Positions 52,472-60,846 of a stretch of DNA of 64,000 nucleotides are shown piece after piece (the first letter of the stretch is position 1; the number at the start of each line of letters is the position of its first letter). Where the stretch lies: positions 1-64,000 of the forward strand of contig CAMDWG010000006.1 of assembly GCA_945878375.1 (NCBI GenBank), in the 5' to 3' direction. A program made the position numbers and the translations under genes. Origin of the DNA: Roseomonas mucosa. Lineage in GTDB: Bacteria; Pseudomonadota; Alphaproteobacteria; Acetobacterales; Acetobacteraceae. The notes beneath the pieces were generated by a model. It saw only the letters and a list, made by a program, of their open reading frames with translations. It searched no databases and was not told where the DNA came from.

Positions 52472-53457
52472 TCGGCGCGGATGCGCCCGGCCGTCACCAC
52501 GCGCTTCCAGCGTTCGAGTTCGGAGGCGGCAAGACGCGCATAATCCCCCGGCGGGCCACCGCGCGGCGTGGTGCCACGTTCGGCTAGCTGGCGGCGCAGC
52601 CCGGGATCGGCCAGCGTGGCCTGCAGCGCCGCCGACATCCGCGCCACCACGGCATCGGATGCCGAGCGGTGGGTGTGCAGCCCGAACCAGGCCTCGGCCT
52701 CGAAGCCCTGCAGGCCGAATTCGGCGCCGAGTTCCGACAGAGCCGGCACATCGGGTAGGTCCGGCAGCCGCTCACGTGAGGTGACGGCGAGCGCCACGAC
52801 GGTCCCGGCGCGGATCTGCGGCAGGGCGGTGGGCAGGTTGTCGATAAAGCTGTCAACCTCGCCGCCCATCACCGCGGTCATGCCGGGGCCCGCGCCGCGA
52901 TAAGGCACATGGGTGATCCGCACGCCCGCCAACTGGTTGATCAGCTCCCCCGTCAGATGCGTCGAGGTGCCGTTGCCGGCGGAGGCGAAGTTGCGCGTAT
53001 CCGGCGCGGCGCGGGCGGCACGCAGGAAGGCCCGCACATCGCCATTCGGCACCTTCTGCCGGTTCGCCACCCACACATTCGGCACGGTCACCAGCAGCGT
53101 CACCGCGCGGAAATCCGTGGTCGGGTTGTAGGGCAGGTTCGGATAGAGCGCCGGGCCAATGGCGTGGGACGCGATCTGCGACAGGAACAGCGCATGATCG
53201 TCGCCCTCCCGCGCGAAGCGGCCGGCAGAGAGCGTGCTGCCGGCGCCGGGCTGGTTCTCCACCACCACCTGGCGGCCGATCTGGGTCCGCAGCGCGGCGG
53301 CGACCAGCCGGGCCACCACATCCGTCGTGCCGCCGGGCGGGAAGGGCACGATCAGCCGCACATCGCGGCTGGGCCAGGAGTCCTGGGCCGAGGCCCCCGT
53401 TGCCGCAAGGGCCGTGGCTGCCCCGGCAAGCAGAGTGCGGCGTGTGACCGAAACCAT
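52468..53457 (-). CDS. Bug/TctC-family periplasmic receptor (orphan)
   Basis: 329 residues, signal TRRTLLAGAATALAATGASAQ, then DVRLIVPFPPGGTTDVVAR, VVENQPGAGSTLSAGRFARE and HVPYRGAGPGMTAVMGGEVD as in Bug receptors. ATG 53457; the frame extends far upstream through the nitrile-hydratase gene in antisense and that part is spurious. No adjacent TctAB. Convergent with the lactonase-like gene and divergent from the hydratase gene. Confidence 0.9.
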   Translation of the reverse strand: MVSVTRRTLLAGAATALAATGASAQDSWPSRDVRLIVPFPPGGTTDVVARLVAAALRTQIGRQVVVENQPGAGSTLSAGRFAREGDDHALFLSQIASHAIGPALYPNLPYNPTTDFRAVTLLVTVPNVWVANRQKVPNGDVRAFLRAARAAPDTRNFASAGNGTSTHLTGELINQLAGVRITHVPYRGAGPGMTAVMGGEVDSFIDNLPTALPQIRAGTVVALAVTSRERLPDLPDVPALSELGAEFGLQGFEAEAWFGLHTHRSASDAVVARMSAALQATLADPGLRRQLAERGTTPRGGPPGDYARLAASELERWKRVVTAGRIRAD

Positions 53458-53526
53458 GTTTGTTGTCCTTCTCCCGACGAGGCCGCAAGGATGCCAGCCA
53501 CACCGCGCCCCTGTCGAGACGGCGGC

Positions 53527-53554
53527 TTGCGGCGCCGTCGCTGCGTGCCACAAT
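53527..53554 (+). promoter_or_regulatory. Possible promoter for the nitrile-hydratase-like gene
   Basis: TTGCGG (53527-53532) and CACAAT (53549-53554) separated by 16 bases, with the ATG 21 bases further on. A weak sigma-70-like match in the divergent gap. Confidence 0.3.
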
Positions 53555-53574
53555 CCCAGCCCCAGGAGACTCCG

Positions 53575-54603
53575 ATGGCCGCGTCGTACACCCCGCCCCC
53601 GCATGACATCGGCGGCCGCCACCACGCCCCGATCGCGCAGGAGGAACACGACTACGCGCATTGGGAGAAGGAGGCGGACGCGATCCGCATGCTGCTGGCC
53701 GATGGCCGGCGGCGCCTGTTCACCACCGATGAAAGCCGGCGCGTCCAGGAACAGCTGGACGACGAGACCTATTGGAAGACCCCGTATTACGAGCGCTGGA
53801 TCCATGCCTTCTCGACGCTGCTGATCGAGAAGGGCGTGCTGCCCCTGCCCCGGATCGAGGCAGAGGAAGCGCGGCTGCGCGCGGCCGGCGAGGACCGGGT
53901 GGAAGGCACCGCGGCCGGTGGCCATGCGGAGCACGATCATGATCACGATCATGATCACGACCATGATCACGACCATCCCTACCAGGAAGATCATGACGCG
54001 CATGTCGACATCCTCTCGCCGCTCCGGCTGCGTGCCATCGCGGTGCGGAACCTGCTGCTGGCCGATGGCGTGCTGACCCCGGCCGAGATCCGGGCCGAGA
54101 TCGAGCGGATGGACAGCCGCGGCACCCATAACGGCGCGCGTGTCGTCGCCCGCGCCTGGACCGACCCGGCCTTCGCCGCGCGGCTGGCCGAAGATGCGGG
54201 CTCGGCGGTGCAGGAATTGGGCCTCGCGAAGGGCGAGACCGTGTTGACCGCGCTGTTCAACACGCCAGAGACGCACAACCTCGTCGTCTGCACGCTGTGT
54301 TCCTGCTATCCGCGCAGCGTGCTGGGCCGGCCGCCGGCCTGGTACAAATCCCGCGCCTACCGCGCGCGGGCGGTGCGCGACCCGCGCGGTATCCTGGCGG
54401 AATTCGGCACCACCCTGCCGGACGGCACGACGATCCGCGTCCACGACAGCAATGGGGAACTACGCTACCTGGTCGTGCCCGAACGCCCGGCCGGCACCGA
54501 GGACTGGGACGAGGCGCGGCTGCAAACCCTTGTCACCCGCGACAGCATGATCGGCGTGGCGTTGCTCCAGGCCCCCGTGACGGAAGGAAACGACCCGCGA
54601 TGA
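53575..54603 (+). CDS. Cobalt-type nitrile hydratase / thiocyanate hydrolase-like single-chain fusion
   Basis: 342 residues, three parts. Residues 1-100 resemble the beta-subunit N-terminal domain (HDIGGRHH, ADAIRMLL, TPYYERWIHAFSTLLIEKG). Residues 117-143 are a His/Asp linker with ten to eleven His. Residues 145-342 are an alpha/gamma subunit with the metal motif VCTLCSCYP (C239, C242, C244), whose CTLC form indicates cobalt. The beta C-terminal barrel is missing and no gene for it follows. AGGAG precedes ATG 53575. It overlaps a cysteine hydrolase by 4 bases, suggesting nitrile to amide to acid. Whether it hydrates nitriles or cyanate-like substrates is open. Confidence 0.82.
   Translation: MAASYTPPPHDIGGRHHAPIAQEEHDYAHWEKEADAIRMLLADGRRRLFTTDESRRVQEQLDDETYWKTPYYERWIHAFSTLLIEKGVLPLPRIEAEEARLRAAGEDRVEGTAAGGHAEHDHDHDHDHDHDHDHPYQEDHDAHVDILSPLRLRAIAVRNLLLADGVLTPAEIRAEIERMDSRGTHNGARVVARAWTDPAFAARLAEDAGSAVQELGLAKGETVLTALFNTPETHNLVVCTLCSCYPRSVLGRPPAWYKSRAYRARAVRDPRGILAEFGTTLPDGTTIRVHDSNGELRYLVVPERPAGTEDWDEARLQTLVTRDSMIGVALLQAPVTEGNDPR
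53932..53976 (+). repeat. Tandem 12-bp repeat coding for the His-Asp linker
   Basis: Units CACGATCATGAT, CACGATCATGAT and CACGACCATGAT followed by a partial CACGACCAT. Repeated GATC/ATGATC units encode alternating His and Asp. The in-frame 12-base period means unit gain or loss would change linker length without a frameshift. Confidence 0.9.
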
Positions 54604-55292
54604 CCGACAAGCTCGAGAAATGGCGCGGCTATGTACCGGATGAGGAGCTGGAAACCTACCGCAAGGGCGGCTTCGCGCGCCGGATCGGCTTCGGCCGGCG
54701 GCCGGCGCTGCTCAACATCGACACGACCTACATGTTCGTCGATCCCGCCTATTCCCAATGCGGACGAGAGATGACGTCGCTGATGGCGGCGGTGACGCGG
54801 CTGACCGAAACCTTCCGCGCGCTCGACCTCCCGATCTACTACAGCCGCCGCGACGACCGGACCCACCCGACCTATCGCGGGCTGTGGAACGAGAAGCTCG
54901 GCACGGCCGGCGACTTCCAGTACAGCCGCGACAAGCGCGCGGATGAATGGCCCGATTCCTATGCCCCACGGCCGCAGGACCGGGTCATCTTCAAGAACAA
55001 GCCGAGCTGCTTCTTCCAGACGCCGCTCGACACCTTCCTGCGCTACGACGGCGTGGACACGCTGGTCATCTGCGGCATCTCCACCTCGGGCTGCGTGCGG
55101 CACGGCGCGGTGGACGCCTTCTCCCACAATTTCCGTCCCATCCTGGTCGAGGAAGCCTGCGGCGACCGCAGCCCCCAGGCGCACAAGGCCAACCTGTTCG
55201 ACATGGACATGAAGTTCTGCGACGTGGAGCGGCTGGACTATGTCCTGGCGCAGCTCGCGGCCTATGGGGGGGCGACGCGCGCCGCCGAATAG
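54600..55292 (+). CDS. Isochorismatase-family cysteine hydrolase (amidohydrolase-like)
   Basis: 230 residues. Asp in ALLNIDTTYMFVD, Lys in DRVIFKNKPSCFFQTPL and nucleophile Cys in VICGISTSGCVRHGA form the expected triad. Similar in layout to N-carbamoylsarcosine and maleamate amidohydrolases. ATGA overlap with the hydratase gene makes it the natural candidate for hydrolysing the amide formed from a nitrile. Distinct from the copy at 35711. Confidence 0.88.
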   Translation: MTDKLEKWRGYVPDEELETYRKGGFARRIGFGRRPALLNIDTTYMFVDPAYSQCGREMTSLMAAVTRLTETFRALDLPIYYSRRDDRTHPTYRGLWNEKLGTAGDFQYSRDKRADEWPDSYAPRPQDRVIFKNKPSCFFQTPLDTFLRYDGVDTLVICGISTSGCVRHGAVDAFSHNFRPILVEEACGDRSPQAHKANLFDMDMKFCDVERLDYVLAQLAAYGGATRAAE

Positions 55293-55415
55293 GGGCGCGG
55301 CCATGCCTGGGCGCTGCTTCGCCGGTCGCCTTGACAGCGTCCTGCAACCGACTGATCTCTCCCCCCGGGAGCGGGGCTGGCGCCATGACGCCGGCCGCCG
55401 AGGGGAACGACGTGC

Positions 55416-56291
55416 ATGAAGTGGCCGCCCTTCGCATATCTTCGGGCCGGGAGCCTGGACGATGTCTGGCGCGCCCAGGCCGACTACGGTCCGGGCGCGC
55501 AACTTGTCGCCGGCGGGCAGACGCTGCTCGCGACGCTCGCCTTCCGCCTTTCGGAACCGAGCATCCTGGTGGACATCACGCGGGTTCCGGAGCTGGCGGG
55601 GATCACCCTCGGCGATGGTGCGCTCCGCATCGGCGCGCTGACGCGCCATGCCGAGCTTGGCCGCGACCCGCTGGTGGCAAGGCATGCCCCGCTGCTGGTG
55701 CAAGCCGTCCCGCTGATCGCCCATCCGGCGATCCGCAACCGGGGCACGATCGGCGGAAGCCTCGCCTATGCCGATCCGGCGGCCGAGCTGCCGGCCTGCA
55801 TCGTGGCGCTTGATGCCACCCTGGTCCTCTGCTCGCCGCGCGGCCAGCGGCGGGTGCCCGCCCGCGATTTCTTCACCGGCCTGTTCGAGACCGCCTTGCA
55901 GGCGGATGAGCTGATCGCCGCCGTCGAGGTGCCCTGCGCCACCCCCGCGACGCGCGTCGCCATCGACGAGGTTGCGCGGCGGTCGGGTGACTATGCGATG
56001 GCCGGCCTCGCGGCCTGCCTGACGCTGGGCGCGGATGGGGTGGTGGCGTCACCGCGGCTCGTCTGCTTCGGGGTCGGCACCGGCCCCGTCTCGGCAGGGC
56101 GCGCGGCCGCGGCCCTGGCGGGCCGCCCGCTGACGCAGGAGAGCATTGCGTCGGCCACGGCGGCGCTGGATGGCGATCTCGACCCGCCCGCCGACCTGCA
56201 TGGACCGCCCGAGATGAAGCTGCATCTCGTGCGCGTCCTGCTCCGGCGAACCCTGACCCGCTTCCTCCCTGCGCAGGAGAACGCCGCATGA
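55416..56291 (+). CDS. Molybdenum hydroxylase FAD-binding subunit
   Basis: 291 residues. FAD motifs AQLVAGGQTLLATL and NRGTIGGSLAYADPAAELPA are those of medium subunits of xanthine-dehydrogenase/CO-dehydrogenase-type enzymes. Transfers electrons from the 2Fe-2S subunit. Overlaps the ferredoxin-type subunit gene by 4 bases. Confidence 0.92.
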   Translation: MKWPPFAYLRAGSLDDVWRAQADYGPGAQLVAGGQTLLATLAFRLSEPSILVDITRVPELAGITLGDGALRIGALTRHAELGRDPLVARHAPLLVQAVPLIAHPAIRNRGTIGGSLAYADPAAELPACIVALDATLVLCSPRGQRRVPARDFFTGLFETALQADELIAAVEVPCATPATRVAIDEVARRSGDYAMAGLAACLTLGADGVVASPRLVCFGVGTGPVSAGRAAAALAGRPLTQESIASATAALDGDLDPPADLHGPPEMKLHLVRVLLRRTLTRFLPAQENAA

Positions 56292-56773
56292 CTGCGCGCA
56301 TGGACATCACCCTGACGGTCAATGGCGAACGCGTCACGCGCAGCGTGGAGCCGCGCCGACACCTGATCGATTTCCTCCGCACCGATCTGGGCCTGACGGG
56401 CAGCCATGCCGGCTGCGAGCATGGCGTCTGCGGCGCCTGCACGGTGCGCGTCGATGGCGAGATCGTGCGCGGCTGCCTGGTGCTGGCCGCGAGCCTCGAC
56501 GGCGCCGAGGTGACGACGATCGAGGGCCTGACCGACAGCGGCGAGGTCGCGGACCTGCAGGCCGCCTTCGTCGCACGCAATGCCGCGCAATGCGGCTTCT
56601 GCACGCCCGGCATGGTGATGGCGGCGGCCGATATCCTGCGCCACCACGCTGATGCCGATCGCGGCGCGATCCGCGAACACCTCTCGGGCAATTACTGCCG
56701 GTGCACCGGCTACCAGGCGATCGTGGACGCGGTGGAGCAGACCCTGGCCGCCCGGAAGGAAGCCGCGCGATGA
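56288..56773 (+). CDS. Molybdenum hydroxylase 2Fe-2S subunit
   Basis: 161 residues with two [2Fe-2S] sites: CEHGVCGACTVRVDGEIVRGC (plant-ferredoxin type) and CGFCTPGM ... CRCTGY (helical domain). A typical small subunit of the family. It overlaps both neighbours by 4 bases. Confidence 0.94.
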   Translation: MTARMDITLTVNGERVTRSVEPRRHLIDFLRTDLGLTGSHAGCEHGVCGACTVRVDGEIVRGCLVLAASLDGAEVTTIEGLTDSGEVADLQAAFVARNAAQCGFCTPGMVMAAADILRHHADADRGAIREHLSGNYCRCTGYQAIVDAVEQTLAARKEAAR

Positions 56774-59166
56774 ACGACATGCCGACGCCGGAGAGCATCG
56801 GGCTCTCGCGTGCCGACCTGCCGAATTCCTATATCGGCCGCTCCGTGCCGCGCCCCAACGTGCCGAAGCTGGTCCAGGGCCGCGCGACCTATACGGACGA
56901 TGTGGCGCTGCCGCGCATGGTGCATGCGGCCTTCCTTCGCAGCCCCCACGCGCATGCGCGCATCATCTCTGTCGATGCGGCGGCAGCGCGGGCCGTGCCG
57001 GGCGTGGTGCGCGTTTTCACCGGTGCCGACATCGCGGCGCTCTGCGATCCCTGGGTGGCGACGCTCGAGCACCTGAAGGGCATGAAGTCCGCGCCGCAAT
57101 ACCCGCTGCCGCTGGACCGCGCGACCTGGCAGGGCGAGCCGCTGGTGGCCGTGGTGGCCGAAAGCCGTGCGGCAGCGGAAGATGGCGTGGCCGCGCTCGA
57201 TGTGCGGTTCGAGCCCCTGCCCGCGCAGCTCGACATGGAAACGGCGCTCGATCCAGATGCGGTGGTGATCCATCCGCAGCTCGGCGACAACCTGGTCTTC
57301 ACGCGCACCGCCGAGAAGGGCGATGTCGCCGCCGCCTTCGCCGCCGCCCACCGGGTGGTGGAAGCCACCTTCGTCACCGCGCGCCATACCGGCGTAACTC
57401 TGGAACCGCGCAGCATCCTGGCCGACTACAACCGCGCCGAGGGCACGCTGACGGTGCATCACTCCACCCAGGCGCCGCACATGATGCAAGGCGTCTTCGC
57501 GAAGCAGCTGCGGATGGACGAATCCCAGGTGCGCGTCATCTGCAAGGATGTGGGCGGGTCCTTCGGCATCAAGGTGCATGTCTACCCGGACGAGGTCGCC
57601 GTCGCCGCCATGTCGAAGGCGATGGGGCGGCCGGTGAAGTTCATCGCCGACCGGTTCGAGAGCTTCGTCTCCGACATCCATGCGCGCGACCACCGCATCA
57701 CCGGGCGCATCGCGGTGGATGCGGAGGGCAAGATCCTCGGCTTCGACATCGATGACCGCACGGGCATCGGGCCCTATTCCGTCTACCCCCGCACCAGCGC
57801 CATCGAGGGCAACCAGGTGGTGAACCTGTGCGGCGGGCCCTATGACTTCGCCAATTACCGCTGCACCACCACCGTCGTGCTGCAGAACAAGGCGCCGACC
57901 TGCCAGTACCGCGCCGTCGGCCACCCCATCGCGACCACGGTCACGGAAGGGCTGGTGGATCTGGCGGCGGAGGCGCTCGGCCTCGATCCGGTCGAGATCC
58001 GGCGCCGAAACCTCATTCGCGACGATGCCTATCCCTATACCTCGCCGCCCGGCATGCGCTTCGAGGGGCTGTCGCACCATGCGGCGCTGGACAAGCTGCT
58101 GGCGATGGTGCCCCTCGACCGGATCCGGGCCGACCAGGCGGAACAGCGCCGGAAGGGCATCCATCGCGGCTTCGGCATCGCCAGCTTCATCGAGCTGACC
58201 AACCCCTCCCCCTTCATGTACGGCATCGGCGGGGCGCGCATCTCCGCGCAGGATGGTGCGACGGTGCGGATGGATCCGGACGGCTCTGTCGTCGTGATGT
58301 CGGGGGTCACGGAACAGGGCCAGGGGACGGAAGCGATCCTCGCCCAGATCGTGGCGCATGGCGTCGGCGTGCCGGCCAACCGCGTGAAGGTCATCACCGG
58401 CGACACCCAGACGACACCCTATGGCGGCGGCACCTGGGCCTGCCGCGGCGCCGGCATCGGCGGAGAGGCTGCGCTGCAATCCGCCATCGCGCTGAAGCAG
58501 CAGATCCTGCAGGTGGCCGGCACCATGCTGCAGGCCGCGCCGGACAGCCTCGACATCGTCATGGGCCAGGTGGTGGACCGCGACACCGGCCGGGACCGCA
58601 TCGCGCTGTCCGAGATCGGGCGCATCGTCTATTTCCGCGGCGATACGCTGCCGAAGGACCTGCCGCGCGAATTCGTGCAGACGCGCCACTTCATCACCAA
58701 GGACTATCCCTTCGCCTTCACCAACGGCATCCAGGCCAGCTGGGTGGAAGTCGATACCGACACAGGCATGGTGAAGCTGCTGGAGCATTGGTGCGTCGAG
58801 GATTGCGGGCGCGTCATCAATCCGATGCTGGTGGACGAACAGGTGCGCGGCGGCATCGTGCAGGGCCTGGGCGGCGCGCTGTACGAGCATTGCGTCTATG
58901 ATGGCCAGGGTAACCTGCTGACCACGACCATGGCCGACTACCTCGTGCCGATGTCGGCCGAGATGCCGGAGATGCATGTGGGCCATGTCGAGACGCCGAC
59001 GAAGGAAAGCCTGCTCGGCGCCAAGGGCGCCGGCGAAGCCGGGACTGCCGGCGCGCCGGCCGCCGTGATGAACGCGATCAACGACGCGCTGCGCCCGCTG
59101 GCCGCGCGCGTGCTCGAACAACCCTTCACGCCCGCGCGCATCCTGCGTGCGCTGGGCCGCATCTGA
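56770..59166 (+). CDS. Molybdenum hydroxylase molybdopterin subunit
   Basis: 798 residues. PRPNVPKLVQGRATYTDDVAL at the N-terminus, QYRAVGHPIATTVTEG in the substrate loop and GAKGAGEAGTAGAPAAVMNA near the C-terminus with the catalytic-type Glu. No AYRCSFR, so not a CO dehydrogenase. Hydroxylates an aromatic or N-heterocyclic or aldehyde substrate; which one is not visible. Completes the three-subunit enzyme. Confidence 0.92.
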   Translation: MNDMPTPESIGLSRADLPNSYIGRSVPRPNVPKLVQGRATYTDDVALPRMVHAAFLRSPHAHARIISVDAAAARAVPGVVRVFTGADIAALCDPWVATLEHLKGMKSAPQYPLPLDRATWQGEPLVAVVAESRAAAEDGVAALDVRFEPLPAQLDMETALDPDAVVIHPQLGDNLVFTRTAEKGDVAAAFAAAHRVVEATFVTARHTGVTLEPRSILADYNRAEGTLTVHHSTQAPHMMQGVFAKQLRMDESQVRVICKDVGGSFGIKVHVYPDEVAVAAMSKAMGRPVKFIADRFESFVSDIHARDHRITGRIAVDAEGKILGFDIDDRTGIGPYSVYPRTSAIEGNQVVNLCGGPYDFANYRCTTTVVLQNKAPTCQYRAVGHPIATTVTEGLVDLAAEALGLDPVEIRRRNLIRDDAYPYTSPPGMRFEGLSHHAALDKLLAMVPLDRIRADQAEQRRKGIHRGFGIASFIELTNPSPFMYGIGGARISAQDGATVRMDPDGSVVVMSGVTEQGQGTEAILAQIVAHGVGVPANRVKVITGDTQTTPYGGGTWACRGAGIGGEAALQSAIALKQQILQVAGTMLQAAPDSLDIVMGQVVDRDTGRDRIALSEIGRIVYFRGDTLPKDLPREFVQTRHFITKDYPFAFTNGIQASWVEVDTDTGMVKLLEHWCVEDCGRVINPMLVDEQVRGGIVQGLGGALYEHCVYDGQGNLLTTTMADYLVPMSAEMPEMHVGHVETPTKESLLGAKGAGEAGTAGAPAAVMNAINDALRPLAARVLEQPFTPARILRALGRI

Positions 59167-59189
59167 ACAAGCAGGGAGGAGACATCGCC

Positions 59190-60263
59190 ATGACCATCCG
59201 CCGTCGCGGCCTTCTGGCCGGCACAGCCGCGCTGCCGATCTTTGCCGCGCACACCGCCGTCGCGCAGACCGCGCTGACGATCCAGATCGCGGCCAGCCAC
59301 CCGGTCCAGAATTTCTGGATCCATATCATGAAGAACGTGTTCCAGCCGGAGGTGGACAAGTTCCTCCGCGACAACGGCAACACGCATCGCATCAACTGGC
59401 GCGAGGCCTATGGCGGCACGCTGTATCGCTTCCAGGACACGATGGAAGCCGTGCGCGACAACATCACCGACATCGGCTATGTTGGCACGCTTTGGGAGGG
59501 CAGCACCATGCCCCTCCAGAACGTCACCTACTTCACGCCCTTCGCCACCGGCGACCACGGCCTGATCGCGAACGCCTTTGAGACCATGAATGAGACGGTT
59601 CCGGCGATCCGCCAGAACTGGAACGGGCTGAACATGGTCCCGCTCAGCTCCTACATCACCGACACTTACCACATCTGGTCGAACTTCCCGATCCGGACGC
59701 TGGACGACCTGCGCAACCGCAAGATTTCCGCGCCGGGCACCAGCGCGAACTGGCTGCAGGGCACGGGCGCGACGCCGGTGGATGGCGCGCTGACCACCTA
59801 CTACACCGACATCCAGACCGGCGTGTCCGAAGGCGCGCTGTCCTTCTATGTCGGGATCCTGCCGACGCGGGTCTATGAGGTCGCGCGCTTCATCACCGAA
59901 TGCGACGTGGGCGCGATGTATGTCGGCGGCATCGCCGTGAACCGCCAGCGCTACGAACGCTACCCGGAGGTGGTCCGCCGCGCCCTGGTCGCGGCCGGCA
60001 AGGCCTCGACGGCCGCGCATATCCGCGACGTCTCCGACCGCATCGCGACGGCAAAGCGCGACATGGTGGCGCGCGGCGCCGTCGTCACGACGCTGCCGGC
60101 TGCCGAGCGCGAGCGCTGGATCCGCGGCCTGCCCAACATCGCGCGCAGCTGGGCCGACAACTCGGGCGCCGCGTCGCGCGATGTGCTGAACGCGTATTTC
60201 TCCGCGATCCGCGCCGGCGGGCAGACGCCTGGCCGCAACTGGGATCGCGAACTGACCGCCTGA
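59190..60263 (+). CDS. TRAP transporter substrate-binding protein (DctP-like)
   Basis: 357 residues. Signal TIRRRGLLAGTAALPIFAAHTAVAQ, then a DctP fold with ITDIGYVGTLWEG, the conserved Arg region RTLDDLRNRKISAPGTSANW and EGALSFYVGILPTRVYEVARF. Binds an organic acid in the periplasm. Followed after 21 bases by the small permease gene. Confidence 0.9.
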   Translation: MTIRRRGLLAGTAALPIFAAHTAVAQTALTIQIAASHPVQNFWIHIMKNVFQPEVDKFLRDNGNTHRINWREAYGGTLYRFQDTMEAVRDNITDIGYVGTLWEGSTMPLQNVTYFTPFATGDHGLIANAFETMNETVPAIRQNWNGLNMVPLSSYITDTYHIWSNFPIRTLDDLRNRKISAPGTSANWLQGTGATPVDGALTTYYTDIQTGVSEGALSFYVGILPTRVYEVARFITECDVGAMYVGGIAVNRQRYERYPEVVRRALVAAGKASTAAHIRDVSDRIATAKRDMVARGAVVTTLPAAERERWIRGLPNIARSWADNSGAASRDVLNAYFSAIRAGGQTPGRNWDRELTA

Positions 60264-60284
60264 CCATCGGGCCGGAGCGCCGCC

Positions 60285-60842
60285 ATGGCTGATGATATCG
60301 ACATGGCGGCGCTCAACGCCGCCGCCGCGCCGCGGTCCTTCGACCCGGTGCGGCTGCTGCTGGACTCCCTGGCCGCCATCGGCACGATCTGGACCTTCGG
60401 CCTGATGTGCCTGATCTGCGCCGATGTGGTCGGGCGGTCCTTCCTGAACGCGCCGATCACCGGCGTGGCCGAGATCGCCGCCCATTCGGTGGTCGGCATC
60501 GTGTTCCTGCAACTGGGCGCCACCATCTACAACCGCCGCATGACGCGCGCCGACTTCCTGATCGATCGCATCCTGCGCGCCGCCCCCGCGCTGGGGCGCA
60601 GCATGGAGATCGCCTTCATGCTGATCGGTGCGGCGGTCATGGGCTTCATCGCCCAGGCCGCGTGGGACCCGATGTGGAATTCCATCGCACGCGGCGAATT
60701 CTTCGGCGTGCAGGGCCTGTTCACCGTGCCAACCTGGCCCTTCAGGGCGCTGATCGCGCTGGGCGGGTCGGCCGGCGCGCTGGCCTATCTGGTGCTGGTG
60801 GGCACCGAGGCGCGACGAATGCTGCGCGGCGGGCGGGGCTGA
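60285..60842 (+). CDS. TRAP transporter small permease (DctQ-like)
   Basis: 185 residues, four membrane segments, with CADVVGRSFLNAPITGVAEIA typical of DctQ. Pairs with the DctM-like protein encoded 4 bases downstream. Confidence 0.9.
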   Translation: MADDIDMAALNAAAAPRSFDPVRLLLDSLAAIGTIWTFGLMCLICADVVGRSFLNAPITGVAEIAAHSVVGIVFLQLGATIYNRRMTRADFLIDRILRAAPALGRSMEIAFMLIGAAVMGFIAQAAWDPMWNSIARGEFFGVQGLFTVPTWPFRALIALGGSAGALAYLVLVGTEARRMLRGGRG

Positions 60843-60846
60843 GGCG

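Noticed and set aside
53932-53976. Short repeats as a possible CRISPR array
   Set aside because: Contiguous 12-bp units without spacers, in frame within a coding sequence encoding a His-Asp linker.
56710-59121. Minus-strand frame of 803 codons
   Set aside because: Antisense to the complete molybdenum hydroxylase large subunit.
55416-59166. Aerobic CO dehydrogenase (CoxMSL)
   Set aside because: Gene order is compatible, but the large subunit lacks the AYRCSFR active-site loop, so it is another molybdenum hydroxylase.
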